From Sphingomonas sp. TZW2008 (GTDB lineage Bacteria > Pseudomonadota > Alphaproteobacteria > Sphingomonadales > Sphingomonadaceae): 64,000 nt of DNA. A model generated the notes under the pieces. That model was not told the DNA's origin, made no database searches, and was given only the letters and a program-made list of their open reading frames with translations. Positions 44,475 to 54,470 of this stretch are shown one piece after another. How positions within the stretch are numbered: position 1 is the stretch's first letter; every line of letters begins with the position of its first letter. A program made the translations under genes and the position numbers. The stretch covers positions 209,183 to 273,182 of the forward strand of contig NZ_BDJB01000001.1 of NCBI RefSeq assembly GCF_002117915.1, in the 5' to 3' direction.

Positions 44475-45260
44475 ATGGCAACGATAGCAACAGCACAAGT
44501 AACCGCCGGCGACGATCGGCGCTTCTTCTTCGTCCTGTCGGTGGCGATGGCCGTCGCCAACGTCGTCGGTTTCGGCACGCAGTTCGCGCTTGGGCGATCG
44601 AGCTTCTCCGCGCCGCCGCTGGTCCATCTTCATGCGCTGGTCTTCTCTGGCTGGGTCGGGTTCTTCGTCCTTCAGGCATGGCTCGTCGCCGATGGGCGGA
44701 TCGGCCGGCATCGTCGGCTCGGCTGGCTGGGGGCGGGATGGGCGGCGCTGATGGTGGTCGTCGGCATCACCGCGACGGTGATGATGGTGCGCGCGGGGCA
44801 TGCACCGTTCTTCTTCGTGCCCGGATATTTCCTCGTCATGAACGCGCTCGGCGTGCTGACCTTCGCCGGCCTGCTGTGGTGGGCGATCGCGCTGCGGCGG
44901 CGGACGCAATGGCATCGCCGGTTGGTGATGTGCGCGATGACCGCGATTATGGGACCGGCATTTGGGCGGATCTTCCCCGCACCGCTGGTGATCCCGTGGG
45001 CGGCATGGTGCATCTTCGCCTGCATGATGCTGTTCCCGATTATCGGCATGATCCACGACCGCCGCCGTCATCGCCGTGTGCATCCGGCCTGGTGGTCCGG
45101 CGTCGCGATCCTGATCGGGATGCAGGTGACGATGGACGTCATCGCGGTGACGCCGTTGGGGGCGGCGCTCTACGCCGCGGCGACGCGCGGATCGCCCGGT
45201 GCGGCGGTTCCGCCGTTCGATTATCCGCCATTTCCCGGGCCGCCTGCACCGGTGACTTGA
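44475..45260 (+). CDS. Uncharacterised multi-helix membrane protein
   Basis: A 261-residue inner-membrane protein with about seven predicted helices. Notable features are PPLVHLHALVFSGWVGFFVLQ with two histidines in a helix, a loop GRIGRHRRLGWLG, a helix pair around ALRRRTQWHRRLVMCAMT, and a proline-rich C-terminal tail. The in-helix histidines could bind heme or metal, but I do not recognise a named family. The start at MATIATAQVT is supported by a GGGGGGGGA stretch just upstream; the reading eight codons longer begins inside it. Confidence 0.75.
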   Translation: MATIATAQVTAGDDRRFFFVLSVAMAVANVVGFGTQFALGRSSFSAPPLVHLHALVFSGWVGFFVLQAWLVADGRIGRHRRLGWLGAGWAALMVVVGITATVMMVRAGHAPFFFVPGYFLVMNALGVLTFAGLLWWAIALRRRTQWHRRLVMCAMTAIMGPAFGRIFPAPLVIPWAAWCIFACMMLFPIIGMIHDRRRHRRVHPAWWSGVAILIGMQVTMDVIAVTPLGAALYAAATRGSPGAAVPPFDYPPFPGPPAPVT

Positions 45261-45292
45261 TCGCGAAGCCACCGCGGGCCATCTGCGTCGCC

Positions 45293-46291
45293 ATGGACCA
45301 GCCGCAGAACCTGAGGGGCGTCGATATTCGCGCCGAGATCGACCGCCTCCGCAAGGAGCGCAACGCGGTGATCCTGGCGCATTACTATCAGAAGCCAGAG
45401 ATTCAGGACATTGCGGACTTTGTCGGCGACAGCCTCGACCTGAGCCGCAAGGCGCAGGCGACCGATGCCGACGTCATCGCCTTCTGCGGTGTGCGCTTCA
45501 TGGCCGAGACGGCGAAGATCCTCTCGCCCCAGAAGACGGTGATCCTGCCCGATATGGACGCCGGTTGCAGCCTAGAGGACAGCTGCCCGCCCAAGCAGTT
45601 CGCGGCGTTTCGCAAGCAGCATCCCGATGCGATCGCGCTGACCTACATCAACTGTTCGGCGGCGGTGAAGGCGCTGTCGGACGTCATCGTCACTTCGTCG
45701 TCGGCGGAGAAGATCCTGTCGCAGATTCCCAAGGATCAGCCGATCATCTTCGGGCCGGACCGCAACCTTGGCGGGTATCTGGCGCGCAAGACCGGGCGTG
45801 ACCTGATCCTGTGGCCGGGCGTGTGCATCGTTCACGAGGCGTTTAGCGAGACCGAACTGCTGAAGCTCAAGGCGCAGCATCCCGGCGCGCCCGTCGCCGC
45901 GCATCCCGAATGCCCGGCGGTGATCCTCGACCACGCCGATTATGTCGGGTCGACCAGTGGTATTCTCGCCTATGCCAATGATTTCACCGGTGACACGCTG
46001 ATCGTCGCGACCGAGCCGCACATCATCCACCAGATGGAAAAGGCGCTGCCGAACAAGACGTTCATCGGTGCGCCGGGGGCGGACGGCAACTGCAACTGCA
46101 ACATCTGCCCGTACATGGCGCTCAACACGATGGAGAAGCTGTACGTCGCGCTGCGCGATCTCCAGCCGCGGATCGAGATGGACGAGGATCTGCGCGTCAA
46201 GGCGAAGAAGAGCCTCGACGCGATGCTGGCGATGGCGAGCGGCACCGTCGGCCTGGGCGATCTTGGCCCGGCCAAGGTGACTGGGGACTGA
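45293..46291 (+). CDS. nadA: Quinolinate synthase
   Basis: A 332-residue [4Fe-4S] enzyme of de novo NAD synthesis that condenses iminoaspartate with dihydroxyacetone phosphate. Family motifs are ILAHYYQKPEIQDIADFVGDSL, DMDAGCSLEDSCP, YINCSAAVKA, HPECP and CNCNICPYMALNT, giving the three conserved cysteine sites. The start at MDQPQNLRGV lacks a strong ribosome-binding site; the gene begins 32 bases after the previous stop. nadB and nadC are not seen nearby. Confidence 0.96.
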   Translation: MDQPQNLRGVDIRAEIDRLRKERNAVILAHYYQKPEIQDIADFVGDSLDLSRKAQATDADVIAFCGVRFMAETAKILSPQKTVILPDMDAGCSLEDSCPPKQFAAFRKQHPDAIALTYINCSAAVKALSDVIVTSSSAEKILSQIPKDQPIIFGPDRNLGGYLARKTGRDLILWPGVCIVHEAFSETELLKLKAQHPGAPVAAHPECPAVILDHADYVGSTSGILAYANDFTGDTLIVATEPHIIHQMEKALPNKTFIGAPGADGNCNCNICPYMALNTMEKLYVALRDLQPRIEMDEDLRVKAKKSLDAMLAMASGTVGLGDLGPAKVTGD

Positions 46292-46296
46292 TCACC

Positions 46297-46327
46297 CGGA
46301 AGCGCCTCCCGGGCGGGGGCGCTTCCG
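46297..46327. terminator. Bidirectional terminator between nadA and glmM
   Basis: CGGAAGCGCC and GGCGCTTCCG form a perfect 10-bp stem with an 11-base loop between the convergent nadA and glmM stops, 6 bases from nadA. Little T run follows on either strand. Confidence 0.6.
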
Positions 46328-46334
46328 TCTCCGC

Positions 46335-47675
46335 TCAGGCGGCGGCGCGGACCGCGTCGCAGATACGGTCCACCACCGCCTCGACCTGCGCCGCGTCGTC
46401 GCCCTCGGCCATCACGCGGATCACCGGCTCCGTTCCCGACGGGCGGATGACGAGCCGGCCGTTGCCCGACAGCTCGGCCTCCGCCGCGGCGATCGTGTCG
46501 CGCACCTGCGGCGCGTCGAGCGGCTTGCCGCCGCGGGCGTATTTCACGTTCTTGAGCAATTGCGGCAGCGGCTCGAAGCGGTGCAGCACCTCGCTGGCCG
46601 GCGCGCCGGCGCGCTGGACCTCGGCGAGGATCTGGAGCGCGGCGACGAGCCCGTCGCCGGTGGTGCCGTGATCCGACAGGATGATGTGCCCCGACTGTTC
46701 GCCGCCGACATTGTAGCCGCGCGTGCGCATCGCCTCGAGGACGTGACGATCACCGACCGCGGTGCGCACCAGGCCGAGCCCCTGCGCCGCCAGATGCCGC
46801 TCGAGCCCGAGGTTCGACATCACTGTCGCGACCAATCCGCCGCCGACCAAAGCGCCGCGCCTAGCATAGCCGGTGGCGATCGTTGCCATCAGCTGGTCGC
46901 CGTCGATCACGCGCCCCAGCTCGTCGACGACGATGAGGCGATCGGCGTCGCCGTCGAGCGCGATGCCAAGTGCTGCGCCGCTTGCCACCACCGTTTCGGA
47001 CAGCACCTGCGGCGCGGTCGATCCGACGCGATCGTTGATGTTCTTGCCATTGGGCTCGACGCCGACCGCGACGACCTCCGCGCCCAGTTCCCATAGCGCC
47101 GACGGGGCGACCTGATACGCCGCACCGTTGGCGCAATCGACCACCACCTTCAGCCCGTCGAGCCGCGCGTCGGCGGGGAAGGTGGATTTGGCGAAGTGGA
47201 TGTAGCGCCCGCGCGCATCCTCGACGCGGCGCGCGCGGCCGATGTCGGCGGCGGCGGCGAGCGGCACGTCGCCGTCGATCAGCGCCTCGATCGCCATCTC
47301 CGCCTCGTCCGACAGCTTGTAGCCGTCCGGGCCGAACAGCTTCAGTCCGTTGTCGGCATAAGGATTGTGGCTGGCAGAGATCATCACGCCGATATCGGCG
47401 CGCATCGACTGCGTCAGCATCGCCACCGCCGGCGTCGGCAGCGGGCCGAGCAGCACCACGTCCATGCCCACCGCCGTGAACCCGGCGACGAGCGCATTCT
47501 CGAGCATATAGCCCGAGAGGCGGGTATCCTTGCCGATCACCACGCGGTGGCGGTGATCGCCGCGCACGAAATAGGCGCCCGCCGCCATGCCGACCTTCAT
47601 CGCCATCTCCGCCGTCATCGGCGAGATGTTGGTGAGACCCCGGATGCCATCGGTGCCGAAATACTTGCGTGCCAC
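46335..47675 (-). CDS. glmM: Phosphoglucosamine mutase
   Basis: A 446-residue enzyme that converts glucosamine-6-phosphate to glucosamine-1-phosphate for peptidoglycan and lipopolysaccharide precursors. The phosphoserine is Ser102 in MISASHNP, the metal loop is DGDADRLIV, the sugar-binding loop is GGEQSGHII, and the phosphate-binding loop is [12 protein letters not shown]. The start is a GTG at 47675 (reading [10 protein letters not shown]) with GGAGG five bases upstream; a longer upstream reading has no family similarity. Downstream it converges on nadA. Confidence 0.96.
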   Translation of the reverse strand: MARKYFGTDGIRGLTNISPMTAEMAMKVGMAAGAYFVRGDHRHRVVIGKDTRLSGYMLENALVAGFTAVGMDVVLLGPLPTPAVAMLTQSMRADIGVMISASHNPYADNGLKLFGPDGYKLSDEAEMAIEALIDGDVPLAAAADIGRARRVEDARGRYIHFAKSTFPADARLDGLKVVVDCANGAAYQVAPSALWELGAEVVAVGVEPNGKNINDRVGSTAPQVLSETVVASGAALGIALDGDADRLIVVDELGRVIDGDQLMATIATGYARRGALVGGGLVATVMSNLGLERHLAAQGLGLVRTAVGDRHVLEAMRTRGYNVGGEQSGHIILSDHGTTGDGLVAALQILAEVQRAGAPASEVLHRFEPLPQLLKNVKYARGGKPLDAPQVRDTIAAAEAELSGNGRLVIRPSGTEPVIRVMAEGDDAAQVEAVVDRICDAVRAAA

Positions 47676-47870
47676 TCGAACCTCCACGTCGTGCCGCGCC
47701 GGCGTGGGCGAACCCATCCGCTGCGGCTTCGCGAGGAACGCGCCGCGCGATCGTTCGGCGCTTCCCCCTTGCCGCGGCATCCACCGTGCCGCAGAACCTT
47801 GTGCGATAAGCTCTTGCCGAACGGTGGACGCCGGAACAAGCCCGCCGCCACGCCACGATCGAAAGCCGTC

Positions 47871-50128
<2,258 letters not shown>

Positions 50129-50132
50129 CGCG

Positions 50133-50960
50133 TCAGGCGCGCTTCAGCGCCCAGCGAAGAACGCTGCTCATGCCGCGCGCGCCGAGCCGGATCGCCGGCC
50201 GGCCGAACGCCGAAGGCGTACGGCAGTGGAGCGCCGCGGCCCAGGGCGGAAGCAAATCGATTCCCGCCGGTGCGACGAGCGACAGCGCCGCGTTCGTCAC
50301 CGCATCGGGGCCGGGCGCGAGCAGCGCGGCGGCGACGTCGCGGGTGCGATCGTCGAAGCGCAGTTCGGAACGGACGGCGCGGTAATAGGCCTCTACCTCG
50401 CGCCGCGTTTCGGGGACGACGATCGCGCCTAGGCGCCGCGCGATCGTCGCGACCTCGCGCAGGTAGCGATCTTGCATCGCGGCGGGGAAGCCGGGATCGC
50501 CGTAGCGGACATAGGCGCGCAGGAAGCTGTCGACCTCGGCGACGTGGACCCACGTAAGCAGCGCGGGATCGTTCGCGTCATAAGGCGTGCCATCAGGCAG
50601 TATGCCCGACACGTGATCGTGGATCGCGCGAACCTTGCCGATCAGGCGGTCGGCAGCGGCGGCGCTGCCGAAGGTGGTGACGCTGATGAATTGCGCGGTG
50701 CGGCGCAGCCGACCGAGGCGATCGCGCCGGAAATCGCTGTGGTCCCATACCCCGGCGAGGGCGCGGGGATGCAGCATCTGGAGTAGCAGCGCCGAGACGC
50801 CGCCGATCATCATCGCGCTGAAATCGGCGTGGACGCGCCACGCCGCCGATGCCGGCCCGAACAGCCCGTCGTCGCCGGGCGGCCGCGTAAGATCAATCTC
50901 ACCAGAACCGACGAGCGCACGGATGCGCCCGCCGAGCTCTGCGCGAAGGTCGGGCAGCAT
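50133..50960 (-). CDS. MpaB-like oxygenase family protein (DUF2236)
   Basis: A 275-residue protein of the MpaB/DUF2236 family, whose fungal founder is a heme oxygenase cleaving a fatty-chain double bond and which includes latex-clearing proteins. Conserved elements are WRVHADFSAMMIGGVSALLLQMLHPRALAGVWDHS and HVAEVDSFLRAYVRYG, with histidines suitable for heme binding. It has no signal peptide. It converges on the aldo/keto reductase gene. The substrate is unknown. Confidence 0.83.
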   Translation of the reverse strand: MLPDLRAELGGRIRALVGSGEIDLTRPPGDDGLFGPASAAWRVHADFSAMMIGGVSALLLQMLHPRALAGVWDHSDFRRDRLGRLRRTAQFISVTTFGSAAAADRLIGKVRAIHDHVSGILPDGTPYDANDPALLTWVHVAEVDSFLRAYVRYGDPGFPAAMQDRYLREVATIARRLGAIVVPETRREVEAYYRAVRSELRFDDRTRDVAAALLAPGPDAVTNAALSLVAPAGIDLLPPWAAALHCRTPSAFGRPAIRLGARGMSSVLRWALKRA

Positions 50961-50980
50961 CAGCGCTGCCCGCCGCGTGC

Positions 50981-51505
50981 TTATTCTCCCTCGGCCGCCG
51001 ATGCGACGGCCGGGGCCGACTTGCGACCGCGCTTAGTGATGCTTGCCTCCGCCGGGGCGGCTTCCGCGCCCTTGCGCGACATGCCGGGCTTGCGGCCCAG
51101 ACCGATCTTCTTCGCCATCGCGCGGCGCGCTTCCGAATAGGTTTCGGCGACCATCGGATAATCCGCCTTGAGGCCGTAGCGCTGACGATATTCGGCCGGG
51201 CTGAGCCCGTGGCCGGCAAGGTGACGGCGCAGCGTCTTGTAAGGCTTGCCGTCGATCATCGAGATGATGTGATCCTTCGACGCGAGTGACTTGCGCACCG
51301 AGACTGCCGGCGCGTAATCGCCCGTCGGTTCTTCGGTGTTAGCCGGTTCGCTGCCGCTTGCCAGCTGCGTCACCGCGTCGTGCATCTTCTGCAGGAAACT
51401 CGGGACTTCGTCACCCGAAGCGCGCGTGTTGGGATTCGACAGCCAAGCGATGGTGAGTTCGGTGGCGAGTTCGACGGCGTTAGTGTCCATTGTGTCCTCA
51501 GTCAT
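50981..51505 (-). CDS. MucR/Ros family transcriptional regulator
   Basis: A 174-residue regulator. The DNA-binding core is DHIISMIDGKPYKTLRRHLAGHGLSPAEYRQRYGL (about residues 78-112), followed by DYPMVAETYSEARR. The zinc-binding cysteines of Ros are replaced (Ser and Asp), which is common in this lineage. The N-terminal part is the oligomerisation region typical of MucR, and the C-terminus is basic and alanine-rich. MucR proteins are H-NS-like silencers that bind AT-rich DNA and often their own promoter; the region upstream is the most AT-rich intergenic stretch of the window. An alternative start lies at the second methionine, five codons on. Confidence 0.9.
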   Translation of the reverse strand: MTEDTMDTNAVELATELTIAWLSNPNTRASGDEVPSFLQKMHDAVTQLASGSEPANTEEPTGDYAPAVSVRKSLASKDHIISMIDGKPYKTLRRHLAGHGLSPAEYRQRYGLKADYPMVAETYSEARRAMAKKIGLGRKPGMSRKGAEAAPAEASITKRGRKSAPAVASAAEGE

Positions 51506-51746
51506 GCGACGATCCTTTTCTATTTTTGTTTTTCTTTATCAGCGCTAGCATCATCGTCAACCGTTCGACTTGATTGATGTTCATCAAGGAGATGAAAAAC
51601 GGATTTTTTGATCTGTCAGATCAGCAAAGTCGTTGAAACTGCGCCGTATCTCGATGCGGCAAAGCGTTGGTTAACTTAAACATCATTGTTGCGTGTCCGT
51701 GCGTGCCAACTCGCTTATCGCGAAACAACGGGCTACGGCATGCGTA
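51506..51746. promoter_or_regulatory. AT-rich divergent control region between mucR and the DMT transporter gene
   Basis: This 241-base stretch is much richer in A and T than the rest of the window, with T runs near 51515-51540 and the inverted repeats CTTGAT/ATCAAG (51569-51588) and GATCTGTCAGATC. Such tracts suit MucR, which favours AT-rich DNA with T-A steps, so it may be an autoregulatory site. No coding sequence is evident in it. Confidence 0.55.
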
Positions 51747-52658
51747 ATGAAACAATCCAGCGCCTCTTATCGTGTTTCGGCGGGCCACGCGTTCGCCATC
51801 GCGGCGACGGGTATCGGGCTGTTCTCGATCATGGACGCGGTGATGAAGGGGCTGGTGCTGGCGATCGGCGTCTACAACACGATGCTGTGGCGATCGATCG
51901 CCAATGTCGCGCTCGGCGGCATCGCGTGGGGCATCGCCGGTTATCGGATGCCCTCGCGCCGCGCGATGCTGCTGCACATCACCCGCGGGTTCGTCACCTG
52001 CGCGATGGCGCTGCTGTTCTTCTGGGGGCTGGCGCGCGTGCCGATGGCGCAGGCGATCGCGCTGTCGTACATCGCGCCGATCCTGGCGCTGCTGCTCGGC
52101 GCGTGGTGGCTGAAGGAGCGGATCACGCGCCGAGCGATCCTGGCGACGGGCGCGGCATGCGCGGGGATCGCGACGATCTTCGTCGGCCAGTCGCGCGCCG
52201 AGCCGGGGCCGGACGCGCTCGCCGGTGCGCTCGCGGTGCTCGCGTCGGCGATCCTCTACGCCGGCAATCTCATCCTCACGCGGCTGCAGTCGCTGGCGGC
52301 GCGACCGGCGGAAACGGCGTGCGTCCAATCGATCGTCATCCTGATCCTGCTGGGCTGTGCCGCGCCGTGGCTGGCGACGGTCCCGCCGCGCGACGCACTG
52401 CCTGCGCTGGCGCTGGCAGCGTGCCTCGCCTTCGTGTCGATGATGATGCTGTCCTGGGCCTATGCGCACGGCGAGGCGGGCTATCTGGCGATGACCGAGT
52501 ACACGTCGTTCGTCTATGCCGCATTGCTCGGCTATCTGGTGTTCGGCGAGCGCGTCGCGCCCTATACGCTGGCCGGCGCGGCGCTGATCGTCGCGGCGTG
52601 CGTCTATGCGGCGCGGCGCCGCGATATCGCGGCGCAGACGCTGGAGCCCGTTGCATGA
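51747..52658 (+). CDS. DMT/EamA family transporter
   Basis: A 303-residue inner-membrane transporter with ten predicted helices arranged as two EamA repeats (for example IAATGIGLFSIMDAVMKGLVLAIG in the first, ASAILYAGNLILTRL in the second) and the conserved ALSYIAPILALLLGAWWLKERI and FVYAALLGYLVFGERV segments. Such proteins export or import amino acids and other metabolites; the substrate is unknown. An in-frame GTG 18 codons upstream is a less likely start. The stop overlaps the following GNAT gene. Confidence 0.88.
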   Translation: MKQSSASYRVSAGHAFAIAATGIGLFSIMDAVMKGLVLAIGVYNTMLWRSIANVALGGIAWGIAGYRMPSRRAMLLHITRGFVTCAMALLFFWGLARVPMAQAIALSYIAPILALLLGAWWLKERITRRAILATGAACAGIATIFVGQSRAEPGPDALAGALAVLASAILYAGNLILTRLQSLAARPAETACVQSIVILILLGCAAPWLATVPPRDALPALALAACLAFVSMMMLSWAYAHGEAGYLAMTEYTSFVYAALLGYLVFGERVAPYTLAGAALIVAACVYAARRRDIAAQTLEPVA

Positions 52659-53137
52659 GCCTATCGATCCGACCCGCCGCCGCCGCCGATGTGGCGACGA
52701 TCCTGCGCTTCATCCGCGAGCTCGCCGCCTATGAGCGCGAGCCCGATGCGGTCGAGACGACCGAGCCGATGCTGCACGCCGCGCTGTTCGGCGCCACCCC
52801 TGCGGCCGAGGCGATCGTCGCCGAGCGGGACGGCGTGCCGATCGGCTTCGCGCTATTCTTCCACACCTATTCGACCTGGACTGGGCGGCGCGGGCTCTGG
52901 CTGGAGGACCTGTACGTGACGCCTGAGGCACGCGGATCGGGGGCAGGCGGCAAGCTGCTCGCGGCGCTCGCGGCGCTGGCGCTCGATCGCGACTGTGCGC
53001 GATTCGAATGGTCGGTGCTCGACTGGAACACGCCCGCGATCGATTTCTATCGCGCGAAGGGCGCGTTGCCGCAGGACGAGTGGACGACGCAGCGGGTCAC
53101 CGGCGCGGCGCTGCGCGCGCTGGCGGGGCGCGGTTGA
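52655..53137 (+). CDS. GNAT family N-acetyltransferase (diamine/spermidine acetyltransferase-like)
   Basis: A 160-residue GNAT enzyme. The start SIRPAAAADVATILRFIRELAAYERE, IGFALFFHTYSTWTGRRGLWLEDLYV and the acetyl-CoA loop RGSGAGGKLLAALA match the SAT-like subgroup that acetylates polyamines or amino acids. FYRAKGA supplies the usual C-terminal tyrosine. The ATG overlaps the transporter stop, so the two are co-translated; acetylation of the transported compound is possible but unproven. Confidence 0.9.
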   Translation: MSLSIRPAAAADVATILRFIRELAAYEREPDAVETTEPMLHAALFGATPAAEAIVAERDGVPIGFALFFHTYSTWTGRRGLWLEDLYVTPEARGSGAGGKLLAALAALALDRDCARFEWSVLDWNTPAIDFYRAKGALPQDEWTTQRVTGAALRALAGRG

Positions 53138-53231
53138 GGATGGCGGGCTTCGTGACATCGGCGATCGTCGCTGAGGTTTTGTCGATGCGGCAGGTCGAGC
53201 GCCGGTTCGCAGTTCGCGGGCGTGCACGCTG

Positions 53232-53549
53232 ATGGCGTGGGCGTGGCTGATCGTGGGCGGACTGTTCGAGGTGGGGTTCACGACCTGCCTTCGGCACGTC
53301 GACGGCTTTCGGCATCTCGGCTGGACGGCGGGGTTCCTCGCGTCGGTAACGCTGTCGATGGGGCTGCTCGAATATGCCTCGCGCTCGATCGCAATGGGCA
53401 CCGCCTATGCCGTGTGGGGCGGGATCGGCGCGCTGGGCACGGTGCTGGTCGGGATCGCCTTCTACGGCGAGGCGGCGACGCCGCTACGGGTCGCGCTGAT
53501 CCTGGGCGTCGTGCTGTGCATCGCGGGGCTGAAACTGACCGCGCACTGA
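53232..53549 (+). CDS. SMR transporter, SugE/Gdx (guanidinium exporter) type
   Basis: A 105-residue four-helix small multidrug resistance protein. The essential proton/substrate residue is Glu13 in VGGLFEVGFT. The sequence GTAYAVWGGIGALGTVLVGI, with a tryptophan in the third helix, and the opening pattern GLFEVGFTTCLRHVDGF fit the Gdx (SugE) branch that exports guanidinium rather than the drug-pumping EmrE branch. A guanidine riboswitch was not recognised upstream. It would act as an antiparallel dimer. Confidence 0.88.
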   Translation: MAWAWLIVGGLFEVGFTTCLRHVDGFRHLGWTAGFLASVTLSMGLLEYASRSIAMGTAYAVWGGIGALGTVLVGIAFYGEAATPLRVALILGVVLCIAGLKLTAH

Positions 53550-53847
53550 CCGCGGCCGATATCGGGATGGCCGATGGCGCAGCCGAGGCTTCGGTCGACA
53601 CGGCAGCAAAAGGCGGTGCGACCGTTCAGAGCCGTAGCATGAGCCTTGCGATGGTCGACCAGGGCGCACCGCTCTTTGTTATATCACGATGCCGGCGGCT
53701 GCGGGCTGCTCGGCGACGATGAATGTCCGCCGCGTGCCCCTAGGAACAGCACGGTCTTGCAGCGGCGCCCGCCGGGCTGCGCTTGAAGTCTCCACCTTGC
53801 GCCGCCGCCCGGGTGGGAGCGGACGGCGCACGGTGGGTTGGCGCGGC
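53550..53847. other. 298-base gap without a convincing gene
   Basis: Between the convergent Gdx-type exporter and ppa genes. Short frames exist on both strands but none has a family signature. No tRNA-like cloverleaf or strong terminator is evident by eye. Confidence 0.5.
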
Positions 53848-54426
53848 TCAGCCGCGGCCGGGCACGTCGTGGTCGTGTGGCTCTTCGCCCTGCTTCTTGG
53901 CTTCGTTGTAGCGCTCGATCGCCTCAACCGTGATCTGCCGCGCTTCCTCCGCGCCACCCCACTTGCCGATGCGGACCCACTTCTTCTTCTCGAGATCCTT
54001 ATAGTGGGTGAAGAAATGCTCGATCTGCTCGAACACGATCTCGGGCAGATCGTCCTTCTCACCGACCTTGGAATAATAAGGGAAGGTCTGGTCGACCGGC
54101 ACGCAGACGAGCTTCTCGTCGCCGCCGGCCTCGTCCTCAAGGTTGAGCACCGCGATCGGGCGCGCGCGCACGACGCAGCCCGGGATGAACGGCGAGCGCG
54201 ACACGACCAGCGCGTCGAGCGGATCGCCGTCGGGCGACAGCGTGTGCGGTACGAAGCCGTAGTTCGCCGGGTAACGCATCGGCGTGTGCAGGATGCGATC
54301 GACGAACAGCGCGCCCGACGCCTTGTCGAATTCATACTTCACCGGCTCGCCGCCAGTCGGCACTTCGATGATCACATTCAGGCTGTGCGGCGGGTTGTCA
54401 CCCGTCGGTATCATGTCGATCCGCAT
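53848..54426 (-). CDS. ppa: Inorganic diphosphatase (family I, soluble)
   Basis: A 192-residue cytoplasmic enzyme that hydrolyses pyrophosphate. The signature DGDPLDALVV with its three metal-binding aspartates is intact, and so are YEFDKASGALFVDR and the MRYPANYGFVPHT segment; the C-terminal KKWVRIGKWGG stretch is also typical. Length is slightly above the usual ~175 because of a C-terminal tail (EEPHDHDVPGRG). A membrane pyrophosphatase is encoded at 5.7 kb, so the cell can both conserve and simply dissipate pyrophosphate energy. Confidence 0.97.
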   Translation of the reverse strand: MRIDMIPTGDNPPHSLNVIIEVPTGGEPVKYEFDKASGALFVDRILHTPMRYPANYGFVPHTLSPDGDPLDALVVSRSPFIPGCVVRARPIAVLNLEDEAGGDEKLVCVPVDQTFPYYSKVGEKDDLPEIVFEQIEHFFTHYKDLEKKKWVRIGKWGGAEEARQITVEAIERYNEAKKQGEEPHDHDVPGRG

Positions 54427-54470
54427 GATGGTCCTTTATCCCCGTTTGATAAGTTGCATCGCGCCGCAGG

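Noticed and set aside
50981..51505. Loss of the zinc-binding cysteines in the MucR zinc-finger region
   Set aside because: The same replacement is usual for MucR homologues of this lineage, so it is not a defect or novelty.
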